Positions 1-7,414 of a stretch of 64,000 nt of DNA are shown here, one piece after another. Source of the DNA: Moheibacter lacus (GTDB taxonomy: Bacteria > Bacteroidota > Bacteroidia > Flavobacteriales > Weeksellaceae); the NCBI RefSeq assembly GCF_014042165.1, contig NZ_JACDZE010000001.1, forward strand, positions 434,001 through 498,000, read 5' to 3'. The position numbers and the translations under genes were made by a program. The notes beneath the pieces are model-generated. The model was not told the DNA's origin, ran no database searches, and saw nothing but the letters and a program-made list of their open reading frames with translations. Each line of letters opens with the position of its first letter. Within the stretch, counting starts at the first letter, position 1.

Positions 1-1
1 T

Positions 2-463
2 TTAGGTGAATTTACTACACCAATCGGTGAAGTCGAGATCACCAAAGAAGGTTCTGACGTTACGCTTGTAACTTATGGTTCAACTTGGAGAGTCGTGACG
101 GAAGCCGCAAAAGAATTGGCGCAATTGGGCATCGATGCAGAAGTGATCGATATTCAGTCCTTGTTGCCATTTGATTTGAAACATGACATCGTAAAAAGTT
201 TAGAGAAAACCAATCGTTTGGTAGTCATCGATGAAGATGTTCCGGGAAGTGCTTCTGCTTTTATGTTGCAACAAATTTTAGAAGTACAAAACGGTTATTT
301 CCATTTGGATAGCAAACCGACTACCATTACGGCTAAACCACACAGACCGGCTTATGCGACCGATGGTGATTATTTCTCCAAACCTTCTGTAGATGACATC
401 GTGGAAAAAGTCTATGAATTGTTTCATGAAGCAAAACCCCAAGATTTCCCTGAATTATTTTAA
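2..463 (+). CDS. 2-oxoacid dehydrogenase E1 component, beta-subunit C-terminus (partial)
   Basis: This is the 3' end of a gene whose start lies outside the window; 153 codons are visible. The sequence matches the C-terminal transketolase domain of E1 beta subunits (pyruvate or branched-chain 2-oxoacid dehydrogenase). Visible are VTLVTYGSTW, then the segment around EVIDIQSLLPFD, then the conserved GSASAFM region and a late PAYATDGDYFSKP segment. E1 decarboxylates the 2-oxoacid with thiamine diphosphate and acylates lipoyl-E2. In many Bacteroidota alpha and beta are fused in one chain of about 650-690 residues, so this may be the end of a fused alpha/beta protein; that cannot be decided here. 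Which 2-oxoacid is used is also not visible. A strong hairpin terminator follows. Confidence 0.85.
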   Translation, partial: LGEFTTPIGEVEITKEGSDVTLVTYGSTWRVVTEAAKELAQLGIDAEVIDIQSLLPFDLKHDIVKSLEKTNRLVVIDEDVPGSASAFMLQQILEVQNGYFHLDSKPTTITAKPHRPAYATDGDYFSKPSVDDIVEKVYELFHEAKPQDFPELF

Positions 464-490
464 GAATTAAGTTCAAAAATAAATATTTCA

Positions 491-519
491 AATCCGTCAG
501 AAATGGCGGATTTTTTTTT
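491..519 (+). terminator. rho-independent terminator after E1 gene
   Basis: Inverted repeat AATCCG / CGGATT followed by a run of T, 28 nt after the stop codon of the E1 gene. Confidence 0.8.
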
Positions 520-559
520 CCCATTTTATTAGGATACTCAATTTGCGTGAGGGATGGAG

Positions 560-745
560 GTATTGTTTGACTACGTCGAACCACTTCGTTAGGTTTGAGC
601 TCTTTCTTTTTGTTGACTGAGGTTCTCATTGTTGACTGAGGTTCTCGAAGTCAAACAAAAAGAAAAGCGAGTGCCTAGAGCCCGACCCCGTTGCGGAACG
701 GAATTCTAAATTGGTTCAAATCTGAATCGCAACGGGGTCACGCCT
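560..745. repeat. repeat-like intergenic block with nested inverted and direct repeats
   Basis: Between the E1 terminator and the CDF gene I see no convincing gene. The stretch holds a near-exact tandem direct repeat of TTGACTGAGGTTCTC (about 613-627 and 632-646). It also holds an imperfect inverted repeat (565-582 against 640-656, GTTTGACTWCG.. type) and a perfect 12-bp inverted repeat GACCCCGTTGCG (684-695) / CGCAACGGGGTC (728-739). Such layered dyads in a non-coding gap look like an interspersed repeat family or the remnant of a small mobile element. Only one copy is in the window, so copy number is unknown. Confidence 0.45.
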
Positions 746-758
746 AAATTTATATGAT

Positions 759-1634
759 TCAATTCACCACTACCCTATCAGGCTCCACATGAATAAGGAC
801 ATCGGCTATTTCCGGCAACCTCTTCCTAACTTCATCTTTGAGATTATGCGCAATGGTATGGCCTTGCATCACCGTAAAATTGGCATTGACGATCAAATGC
901 AGGTCGACATAATAGACCATCCCCATCTTTCTGACATGGATTTTCTCGATGGCAATGACATCTGAAACCGACTTTGAGATTTGGATAATTTCGTTTGACA
1001 ATTCTTCATAAATCTGTTCGTCAGAAATTTCACTGATGATCGGTTTAAAAATTCGATAAGCATTGTAAATAATGATCCCTGAAGCAATCAAGGCCGCAAC
1101 ATCATCTGCCGCCTCAAATCCATCACCAAATAAAATCGCCACCGAAATCCCGACGAATGCCAAAACGGATGTAATCGCATCACTCCGATGGTGCCAAGCA
1201 TCTGCTTTTAAGGAAGAACTATTGGTTTCTTTGCTTTTCCGCATGACGTAATGGAAAGCCAATTCTTTGAAAAGAATGATTCCGCCGAGTACAAAAAGCG
1301 TGAAAACTTTCGGACCTTCATGTGGCGTTTGGATGTTTTGGATACTTTCGTAGGCAATTACCGTCGCTGAAATCACTAAAAACCCGATAACCGCGAAAGT
1401 GGACAAGGTTTCAAATCGACCATGTCCATAAGGATGATTTTCGTCGGGCGGTTTGGTCGAATATTTCAGTCCGATCCAAACGAGAATCGAAGCAAAAACG
1501 TCAGCAGTCGATTCAATCGCATCTGCAATCAACGCATAAGAATTTCCCAAAACACCGGCAACGAATTTAATTGACGCAAACGCAATGTTGCCGAGAATAC
1601 TGAAAACCGAAGTTTTAATCGCTTCTGAACTCAT
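759..1634 (-). CDS. cation diffusion facilitator (CDF) family metal transporter
   Basis: 291 aa inner-membrane protein of the CDF family, which exports divalent metals such as Zn, Fe, Mn or Co by proton antiport. The N-terminal two thirds hold about six membrane segments. The two intramembrane metal sites are visible: ADAIESTAD in TM2 (around D38/D45, with Glu where many homologues have His) and WHHRSDA in TM5. The C-terminal ~90 residues form the cytoplasmic dimerisation domain, ending in LIHVEPD. The loop HPYGHGRFET after TM2 is typical of the FieF/CDF group. Length is normal. The metal specificity cannot be read from sequence alone. It is a single gene on the minus strand, downstream of pruA but separated from it by a terminator. 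Confidence 0.92.
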   Translation of the reverse strand: MSSEAIKTSVFSILGNIAFASIKFVAGVLGNSYALIADAIESTADVFASILVWIGLKYSTKPPDENHPYGHGRFETLSTFAVIGFLVISATVIAYESIQNIQTPHEGPKVFTLFVLGGIILFKELAFHYVMRKSKETNSSSLKADAWHHRSDAITSVLAFVGISVAILFGDGFEAADDVAALIASGIIIYNAYRIFKPIISEISDEQIYEELSNEIIQISKSVSDVIAIEKIHVRKMGMVYYVDLHLIVNANFTVMQGHTIAHNLKDEVRKRLPEIADVLIHVEPDRVVVN

Positions 1635-1652
1635 GTTTTTCTTTTCTAATAA

Positions 1653-1684
1653 AAAACCTCAAAGATTTGAACTTTGAGGTTTTA
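1653..1684 (-). terminator. terminator downstream of pruA
   Basis: AAAACCTCAAAG / CTTTGAGGTTTT hairpin with A/T tails on both sides, between the stop of pruA and the start of the CDF gene, both on the minus strand. Confidence 0.8.
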
Positions 1685-1701
1685 TGTTTGAATGATCTAA
1701 T

Positions 1702-3333
1702 TTAATCTTTCGCTAAAAACGGATAGCGGTAATCCTTTGCCGGAACAAAGGTTTCTTTTACCGTTCTCACGGAAACCCATCGCATCAAATTCATCGCTGA
1801 ACCAGCTTTATCGTTTGTTCCGGAAGCTCTCGCTCCACCAAATGGCTGTTGTCCTACAACAGCTCCGGTTGGTTTGTCATTGATGTAGAAATTTCCTGCC
1901 GCATTTTCCAAAGCTTTGATTCCTTGGTTTAACACATATCGGTCTTTGGCAAAAATCGCTCCTGTCAATGCATAATCAGAAGTCGTATCGACCAATTCCA
2001 ATGTTTTCTCCCAATTTTTATCTTCAAATACATAAATGGTCAAAATCGGGCCGAAAATTTCCTCTACCATACTTTCATAATGAGGATCTGACGCTAAAAT
2101 AACGGTTGGTTCTACAAAATAACCGACTTTATCGTCACATTTTCCACCGAAAACGATTTCTGCGTTTTTGGATTTTTTTGCTCGGTCGATGTAACCTTTG
2201 CATTTTTTAAACGAATTTGCATCGATTACCGCCGTCACAAAATTGGAGAAATCTTCCGGAGAACCCATTGTGATGGAATCCAATGCTTTTTTCATTTCTT
2301 TTTCAACTTTTGGCCAAAGACTTTTGGAAACATAAGCCCTTGAAGCTGCCGAACATTTCTGACCTTGGTATTCAAATGCTCCGCGAACCAAAGCTGTTGC
2401 TACTTCTTGCGCATCTGAAGATTTATGTGCGATGACAAAATCTTTTCCGCCTGTTTCTCCAACGATTCTTGGATAGGTTTTATAAATATCAATATTGTTT
2501 CCAATTTGTTTCCAAAGTGATTTAAATACCGAAGTTGATCCTGTGAAATGCAATCCTGCAAAATCAGGATGTTCCATTACGGTTTTTGAAGTTGCTGCTC
2601 CGTCTGTCAAAACCATGTTGATCACACCATCCGGTAATCCTGCTTCACGGAAAACTTCCATGATGATTTCTGCCGAATAAATCTGCTTATCTGAAGGTTT
2701 CCAAACGACCACATTTCCCATCAATGCCATCGAAGCCGGAAGATTGGCTGAAATTGCAGTGAAATTAAATGGGGTGATGGCAAATGTAAATCCTTCTAGT
2801 GGTCTATATTCTACTCTGTTCCAAACGCCTTCAGATGAAATCGGTTGGTCAGCATAGATTTGGGTCATGAATTCTACATTGAATCTTAAAAAGTCAATCA
2901 ATTCACAAGCAGCGTCGATTTCCGCTTGAAAAACGTTTTTGGATTGACCGATCATCGTTGCGGCATTGATTCTTGCACGGTAAGGTCCGGCCAATAAATC
3001 TGCTGCTTTTAAAAAGATCGCTGCGCGATTTTCCCAACTCATATTTGCCCAATCTCTTCTCGCTTTCAACGCAGCATCGATTGCGGCTTTCACGTCATCT
3101 TGGGTTCCTTCGTGGTAATACCCCACGATGTGCTGATGGTCATGCGGCGGACGGATTTCCTTTTTGTTTCCGCTCTTTACGACTTTACTCCCGATGTACT
3201 GAGGAACTTCGATTACCTGTTTGTACATTTTTTTATAAGTTGCCTGTAGTTCTTCCCGTTCAGGTGAACCCGGAACATAGGATTTTACTTCTTCATTGGC
3301 TACAAAGGGTATTTGATAGATTCCTTTTGGCAT
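1702..3333 (-). CDS. pruA: L-glutamate gamma-semialdehyde dehydrogenase (1-pyrroline-5-carboxylate dehydrogenase)
   Basis: Oxidises glutamate-5-semialdehyde/P5C to glutamate with NAD+, the second step of proline catabolism. 543 aa, the usual length for the monofunctional P5C dehydrogenase. Aldehyde dehydrogenase hallmarks are visible: FTGSTSVFKSLW in the NAD-binding part, VGETGGKDF with the general-base Glu, and GQKCSAASRAY with the catalytic Cys. The open frame extends 31 codons further upstream, but the start at MPKGIYQIPF is preferred because homologues begin there and the extra residues are low-complexity read-through. A -7 box lies about 40 nt upstream of that start. No proline dehydrogenase gene is nearby, so the enzyme stands alone here. 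Confidence 0.93.
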   Translation of the reverse strand: MPKGIYQIPFVANEEVKSYVPGSPEREELQATYKKMYKQVIEVPQYIGSKVVKSGNKKEIRPPHDHQHIVGYYHEGTQDDVKAAIDAALKARRDWANMSWENRAAIFLKAADLLAGPYRARINAATMIGQSKNVFQAEIDAACELIDFLRFNVEFMTQIYADQPISSEGVWNRVEYRPLEGFTFAITPFNFTAISANLPASMALMGNVVVWKPSDKQIYSAEIIMEVFREAGLPDGVINMVLTDGAATSKTVMEHPDFAGLHFTGSTSVFKSLWKQIGNNIDIYKTYPRIVGETGGKDFVIAHKSSDAQEVATALVRGAFEYQGQKCSAASRAYVSKSLWPKVEKEMKKALDSITMGSPEDFSNFVTAVIDANSFKKCKGYIDRAKKSKNAEIVFGGKCDDKVGYFVEPTVILASDPHYESMVEEIFGPILTIYVFEDKNWEKTLELVDTTSDYALTGAIFAKDRYVLNQGIKALENAAGNFYINDKPTGAVVGQQPFGGARASGTNDKAGSAMNLMRWVSVRTVKETFVPAKDYRYPFLAKD

Positions 3334-3374
3334 AATGGATTTGTTTTGATTGTTTTGTGAAAAATTTTGAAGTG

Positions 3375-3382
3375 CAAAGGTA
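3375..3382 (-). promoter_or_regulatory. -7 promoter element of pruA
   Basis: TACCTTTG on the minus strand, matching the Bacteroidota -7 consensus TAnnTTTG, 41 nt upstream of the pruA start. Confidence 0.6.
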
Positions 3383-3490
3383 CGAAGGAAAGTTTTAAAT
3401 TCGGAGTTTTGAACTCTAAAATACAATTCTCATCATACAGAAACAGCAGAATTGAACATTTTTGAATTTCGAGTTTTAAACGATCTGAAA

Positions 3491-3703
3491 CCAAAAGGTT
3501 TATCCAACCCAACTTGTAAAGAAATAGCTGATTGATCCTTGAAATCACAATCAGACCGACGGGATTTTCAAGTCGGTTATTTTGCAGTCAATAAAAAAGG
3601 GGAAGTCGGCACCTATTCGATTCGCAAAGGATTTTCCTATACGATTTACCAAAACGGTGAAAACAAACGAGTGGATCCGGGGTTTTATTTGGAAGGGAAG
3701 TGA
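3491..3703 (+). pseudogene. 3' remnant of an N4-(beta-N-acetylglucosaminyl)-L-asparaginase-like gene
   Basis: In the frame ending at the TGA at 3701-3703, translation gives FQVGYFAVNKKGEVGTYSIR followed by KGFSYTIYQ and ends GFYLEGK. This resembles the extreme C-terminus of aspartylglucosaminidase-type Ntn hydrolases. Further upstream in the same frame are residues like GLS..TCKEIAD, then an in-frame TGA at 3533-3535 where an Arg codon (CGG/CGA) would be expected. The reading frame cannot be followed back beyond about 3490, where the sequence runs into the pruA promoter side. I therefore read it as a decayed gene fragment with no start and one internal stop. The family assignment comes from recall of the C-terminal motif and needs a search. 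Confidence 0.6.
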
Positions 3704-3729
3704 TTTTTAAGTTAGAATTATGAATTTAA

Positions 3730-3748
3730 TGTAATAAAAATTGTTACA
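3730..3748. promoter_or_regulatory. operator-like inverted repeat upstream of the Rrf2 gene
   Basis: TGTAATAAAAATTGTTACA, a TGTAA-N9-TTACA dyad located 15 nt before the -7 box of the Rrf2 regulator gene. A near-identical 19-mer lies at 4197-4215 before the next gene. Confidence 0.6.
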
Positions 3749-3762
3749 ATTAAAAATTTATC

Positions 3763-3770
3763 TATATTTG
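3763..3770 (+). promoter_or_regulatory. -7 promoter element of the Rrf2 gene
   Basis: TATATTTG ends only 4 nt before the ATG at 3775, so transcription would be expected to begin at or next to the start codon. Confidence 0.55.
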
Positions 3771-3774
3771 CAGC

Positions 3775-4179
3775 ATGAATAACACAAGATTTGCAACGGC
3801 GATTCATATTTTGACTCTTTTAAAACAGAGTGATTCGGACTGGCTTTCTTCGGAATGGATAGCGGGAAGCATCGGTGTGAATCCGGTTGTGGTTCGTAAG
3901 GAAATCGGTGTTTTAAAAAAAGCGGGATTGATTGAAAGTCAAAGAGGAAAGGAAGGTGGTTGTCGTTTGAGGAAAACGGAGATAAATTTGGCTGAGATTT
4001 ATTTGGCAGTGAAAAATTCGGAAGTTTTGGGAAAGAAAAATTTGACGCCCAATCCAAATTGTGATATAGGTAAAGATATCAATAAAAATTTGGATAAATT
4101 GTTTCAAGAAACGGATGAACAAGTCGTCGGGTTTTTAGGAAATTGTTCTCTTGAAGAATTTGCTTTGCTATTTGCTTAA
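3775..4179 (+). CDS. Rrf2-family transcriptional regulator (YwnA-like)
   Basis: 134 aa winged-helix regulator. The N-terminal ~65 residues carry the Rrf2 pattern: RFATAIHILTLL, then SSEWIAGSIGVNPVVVRKEI as the helix-turn-helix, then GLIESQRGKEGGCRL as the wing. The three clustered cysteines that ligate an Fe-S cluster in IscR/NsrR are absent; the Cys residues seen are scattered (GGCRL, PNCDIG, GNCSL). This places it with the cluster-less YwnA-type branch. It is followed by an NAD(P)-binding oxidoreductase, the same order as Bacillus ywnA-ywnB. Identical-looking dyads precede both genes, so the protein probably represses itself and the oxidoreductase. The inducing signal is unknown. Confidence 0.85.
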   Translation: MNNTRFATAIHILTLLKQSDSDWLSSEWIAGSIGVNPVVVRKEIGVLKKAGLIESQRGKEGGCRLRKTEINLAEIYLAVKNSEVLGKKNLTPNPNCDIGKDINKNLDKLFQETDEQVVGFLGNCSLEEFALLFA

Positions 4180-4196
4180 AAAAATTTGAATTAATA

Positions 4197-4215
4197 TGTA
4201 ACAAAAATTATTACA
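4197..4215. promoter_or_regulatory. operator-like inverted repeat upstream of the NAD(P)-binding oxidoreductase
   Basis: TGTAACAAAAATTATTACA differs from the site at 3730-3748 at two positions and keeps the TGTAA-N9-TTACA dyad. It lies 17 nt before the ATG at 4232. Confidence 0.6.
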
Positions 4216-4231
4216 AATAAAATAAAATTAA

Positions 4232-4888
4232 ATGAATATGAAAAAAGTAGCAGTAATAGGTGCAACCGGGTTTGTCGGTTCAAAAGTGGTAAATGAATTA
4301 GCCACTCGTGGTTACGAAGTAAAAGCTATCGCAAGAGATACTTCAAAAGTGGACCAAGCGGAGAATGTACATCCCGTAAATGTGGATGTTTACAACGAAG
4401 TGGAATTGGCAGAAAAATTAAAAGGTAGTGATGCTGTAATCAATACGTTTAATGCAGGATGGACAAATCCAAATTTGTACGATGATTTTTTATTTGGCTC
4501 AAGGAATATTGAAAAAGCAGTTGAAAATGCTGGAATTAAGAGATTTATAACAGTAGGTGGTGCAGGAAGTTTATTTATAGATGGAAAGCAGATTGTAGAT
4601 GGTTCAGATTTCCCTTCAGAAATTAAACCTGGTGCTACAGCTGCGAGAGATTTTTTGAATGAATTGAAACAAAACGAAAAGTTGGATTGGACTTTTTTTT
4701 CTCCGGCTATCGAAATGCATCAAGGTACTTCTGGCGTAAGAAAAGGTACTTATAGAACTGGAACAGAAAATCCGGTTTTTGATGAAAATGGACGAAGTGT
4801 TTTATCTGCTGAAGATGTAGCTGTTGTCTTGGTAGATGAACTAGAGAACGAGAAATTCATTAAACAACGATTTACTGCAGCTTACTAA
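4232..4888 (+). CDS. NAD(P)-dependent oxidoreductase, atypical SDR / NmrA-like (YwnB-like)
   Basis: 218 aa single-domain Rossmann protein. The dinucleotide-binding motif GATGFVGSKV is at the N-terminus and VGGAGSLF sits near the active-site region. The fold corresponds to the NAD(P)H-binding (PF13460) group of atypical short-chain reductases, usually cytosolic, with substrates that are mostly undefined. The start could be this ATG or the one two codons later (MKKVAVIGA); both fit. It lies 52 nt after the Rrf2 gene and carries its own copy of the putative operator, which suggests it is the main target of that regulator. A bidirectional terminator separates it from the convergent TonB-dependent receptor gene. 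Confidence 0.85.
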   Translation: MNMKKVAVIGATGFVGSKVVNELATRGYEVKAIARDTSKVDQAENVHPVNVDVYNEVELAEKLKGSDAVINTFNAGWTNPNLYDDFLFGSRNIEKAVENAGIKRFITVGGAGSLFIDGKQIVDGSDFPSEIKPGATAARDFLNELKQNEKLDWTFFSPAIEMHQGTSGVRKGTYRTGTENPVFDENGRSVLSAEDVAVVLVDELENEKFIKQRFTAAY

Positions 4889-4914
4889 TAAAAAAGAGTA
4901 TTCTTAATTAATGC

Positions 4915-4953
4915 AAAAAACCTCGAAAATCTCTATTGTTTTCGAGGTTTTTT
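4915..4953. terminator. bidirectional terminator between convergent genes
   Basis: AAAAAACCTCGAAAAT / GTTTTCGAGGTTTTTT hairpin with A-rich and T-rich flanks, between genes that end at 4888 (+) and 4976 (-). Confidence 0.85.
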
Positions 4954-4975
4954 GTATTAAACAAGTCAAATATTA

Positions 4976-7414
4976 TTAAAACTTCATCCTGATTTTCGCA
5001 TTGATAAAACGTCCGGTCAAACGGTTTGGAACACCATAAATCATCGAACTGTTTACATCACGTACCCACGTATTGGAAATTTCGTTTCGGATGTCGAAAA
5101 TGTTGAATAAGTCAACGCCTAAGGATAGTTCTTTAAAGTTTTTCCAGAAATTTCCATTTGCTTTTAATTCTTTTTGGTTGATGAATTCTTTGATAAATCC
5201 GATGTCAACACGTTTGTAATCGGTCAAATAATTTTGGAAATCATACGGATCGGTTAAAGGCGGTGCGCCGTTTGGCAATCCTGACGCATACACCAAATTC
5301 ACATTGACTTTAAACGACGGTAAAATCGGCATATAATCTTGGAAGAAAATCGAAGCTTTGAACCTTGGGTCAGTCGGCAATGGAATATTTCCACGATCGT
5401 CGATGTTTTGGAAAGCGCGTGCATACGACAAACTCAACCAAGAATCCACGCCCGGTACAAATTCACCGAACAAACGCATATCCACACCATACCCATATCC
5501 TTTTGCGTTGTTGTCAGCCGTGTATCGGATGCGCACATTGTCCACAAAATACGGATTCAGGTCGTTGAACATTTTATAATAGGCTTCTGTCGTCAATTTA
5601 AACGGACTGTTCCACATCGTAAATTCATAGTCATGACCTAAAATGAAATGAATGGATTGTTGGGCTTTTACTTCATTGTTCAGCGTTCCATCCAATCGTC
5701 TTACTTCTCTGTAAAAAGGCGGCTGATAATAAATTCCGGTGTTAAAACGGAAAGTCATGTTTTCTTCCCAGTCCGGTTTGATGGCGATTTGCGCGCGAGG
5801 TGAAATGTTGAATTCTTCATTGAAATCCCAATAAGTTGCTCTAACACCTCCGTTTACCAAGACCTTTGAGCCACCCCAATTGAATCTTTTGGTATATTGC
5901 GCATAACCTGAAAAACGGTTGGTTTTTAATTCGTTACGTGCATGAACGCTGTAATTTAACACCAAATCGGATTCGTCCAAAACGCCCGGCTGGTAATTGC
6001 CCGGAACTGAATATCCGGTGGAATCCAATAATTGCCATTCGCTCATCAAATCACGGATGTCTTCCTGTTGGTACTTCACGCCCCATTCGATGTCGGTATT
6101 GACATCCAATTTGTATCGACCACGATGTTGTGCACCGACCACCAACGCATCAAAATTATTTCTAGCATGGTCGATTTGGCTTCCGATGTCGTAAGTAACT
6201 TCTATGTTTCCTTCACCGTCCAATTCGTTCAAACGGTAAGCACCATAAATATCAAAGTATTCGCGTTCTTTTGAATGAAAAGCAAAAGCATCTACAACCA
6301 AATCCAATTTTGAATTTGGGGTATGCCGAACGGTTATGGATCCTGATTCCGTCGCAAAACGATCTTCTTCATTTCCGTCATAAAAAACGGTCAAACTCAT
6401 CGGTGTATCAAGCGTTCCAAATTTGGTATCGCGGTTTTTTGGGACCAATTCAAATTTGCTATCGGTCTTTGCACCTAGAAAGGAAACCTCCCATTTCGAA
6501 TTGAATTTATAATTGATATTGGCTTGAACGTCATAATAAACCGGATTGAAATCACTTTCACCGTCCAATGTGTTCAAAACCAAATTTCGATTTTGATAGC
6601 GTGCCCCGACGATTGCCGATAATTTTTTATTTTTAGAAGCACCGCCTACGGTCAAACTCCCACCCATCAAACTGGCTTCGAGTGTTGCTTCGAATTCTTT
6701 TGGGCGTTTGTAAATGATGTCGAGAACAGAAGACATTTTATCGCCATATTTGGGTTCCCAACCACCGGCTGAGAAATTCACGGCATCTGTCATTGCCGGG
6801 TTTACAAACCCCAAACCTTCTTGTTCGCCCGAACGAATGAGTTGTGGTTTATAGATTTCGATTCCGTTGACATAAATAAGATTTTCATCAAAATTCCCAC
6901 CGCGCACTCGGTATTGGGAGGTCAATTCTGAACCGATGCTCACCGACGGTAAACTTCCCAACATTTCAGCAACACCACCGGTCATCCCGATGGAGGTTTC
7001 CATCGCAGCCGGATCAAGTGAAATACTGTTCAGGGGTTTCTCATTGGTTCTACGTAAAATCACAGCGCCTTCGAGCTGGACGCTATTGGCGAGAATGATG
7101 TATTTTTCCAAAGTTTCGCCTTCGGCTAAATTGACCGTTTCGGTAAAAGTAGATTTCCCTTCTTGTTCAAATTGAATTTCCACATCAGATCCAGAGGAAA
7201 TTTCTATCGAGAAATCCCCATTTCCATCTGTGTAAACTGTATTGATCCCGTCCGAAACCGAAACATCCATGAGTGGAAGTTGGTATTCGTCAAAAACTTT
7301 TCCTTTAAACGTGGCTTGCTGTGCATAGATAAATCCGGCAAAAAATAAAAAGAGAAAAAATAAATTAACTCTTGTTGAAATTGACGGTGTAGGTGGCTGT
7401 ATTGTTCTTTTCAT
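4976..7414 (-). CDS. TonB-dependent receptor with carboxypeptidase-regulatory-like N-terminal domain
   Basis: 812 aa outer-membrane beta-barrel receptor. A signal peptide (hydrophobic run ending FAGFIYAQ) is followed by a CarboxypepD_reg-like domain (about residues 32-110, FKGKVFDEYQLPLMDVSVSD). Next come the plug domain (about 115-235, with YRVRGGNFDENLIYVNGIEI) and a long barrel ending in the aromatic-terminated strand INAKIRMKF. Such receptors import ligands using TonB energy. No SusD partner is adjacent, so it is not a SusCD glycan locus, and the ligand is unknown. The start overlaps the 3' end of the upstream M23 peptidase gene by 50 nt, so the two are translationally close and probably co-transcribed. 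Confidence 0.9.
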   Translation of the reverse strand: MKRTIQPPTPSISTRVNLFFLFLFFAGFIYAQQATFKGKVFDEYQLPLMDVSVSDGINTVYTDGNGDFSIEISSGSDVEIQFEQEGKSTFTETVNLAEGETLEKYIILANSVQLEGAVILRRTNEKPLNSISLDPAAMETSIGMTGGVAEMLGSLPSVSIGSELTSQYRVRGGNFDENLIYVNGIEIYKPQLIRSGEQEGLGFVNPAMTDAVNFSAGGWEPKYGDKMSSVLDIIYKRPKEFEATLEASLMGGSLTVGGASKNKKLSAIVGARYQNRNLVLNTLDGESDFNPVYYDVQANINYKFNSKWEVSFLGAKTDSKFELVPKNRDTKFGTLDTPMSLTVFYDGNEEDRFATESGSITVRHTPNSKLDLVVDAFAFHSKEREYFDIYGAYRLNELDGEGNIEVTYDIGSQIDHARNNFDALVVGAQHRGRYKLDVNTDIEWGVKYQQEDIRDLMSEWQLLDSTGYSVPGNYQPGVLDESDLVLNYSVHARNELKTNRFSGYAQYTKRFNWGGSKVLVNGGVRATYWDFNEEFNISPRAQIAIKPDWEENMTFRFNTGIYYQPPFYREVRRLDGTLNNEVKAQQSIHFILGHDYEFTMWNSPFKLTTEAYYKMFNDLNPYFVDNVRIRYTADNNAKGYGYGVDMRLFGEFVPGVDSWLSLSYARAFQNIDDRGNIPLPTDPRFKASIFFQDYMPILPSFKVNVNLVYASGLPNGAPPLTDPYDFQNYLTDYKRVDIGFIKEFINQKELKANGNFWKNFKELSLGVDLFNIFDIRNEISNTWVRDVNSSMIYGVPNRLTGRFINAKIRMKF

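Noticed and set aside
333-629. Minus-strand ORF across the E1 gene end and terminator
   Set aside because: It is antisense to a clear coding region, crosses a terminator hairpin and has no recognisable protein features.
5339-6504. Plus-strand ORFs inside the TonB-dependent receptor gene
   Set aside because: They are antisense shadows of the receptor frame, overlap each other in different frames and lack recognisable motifs.
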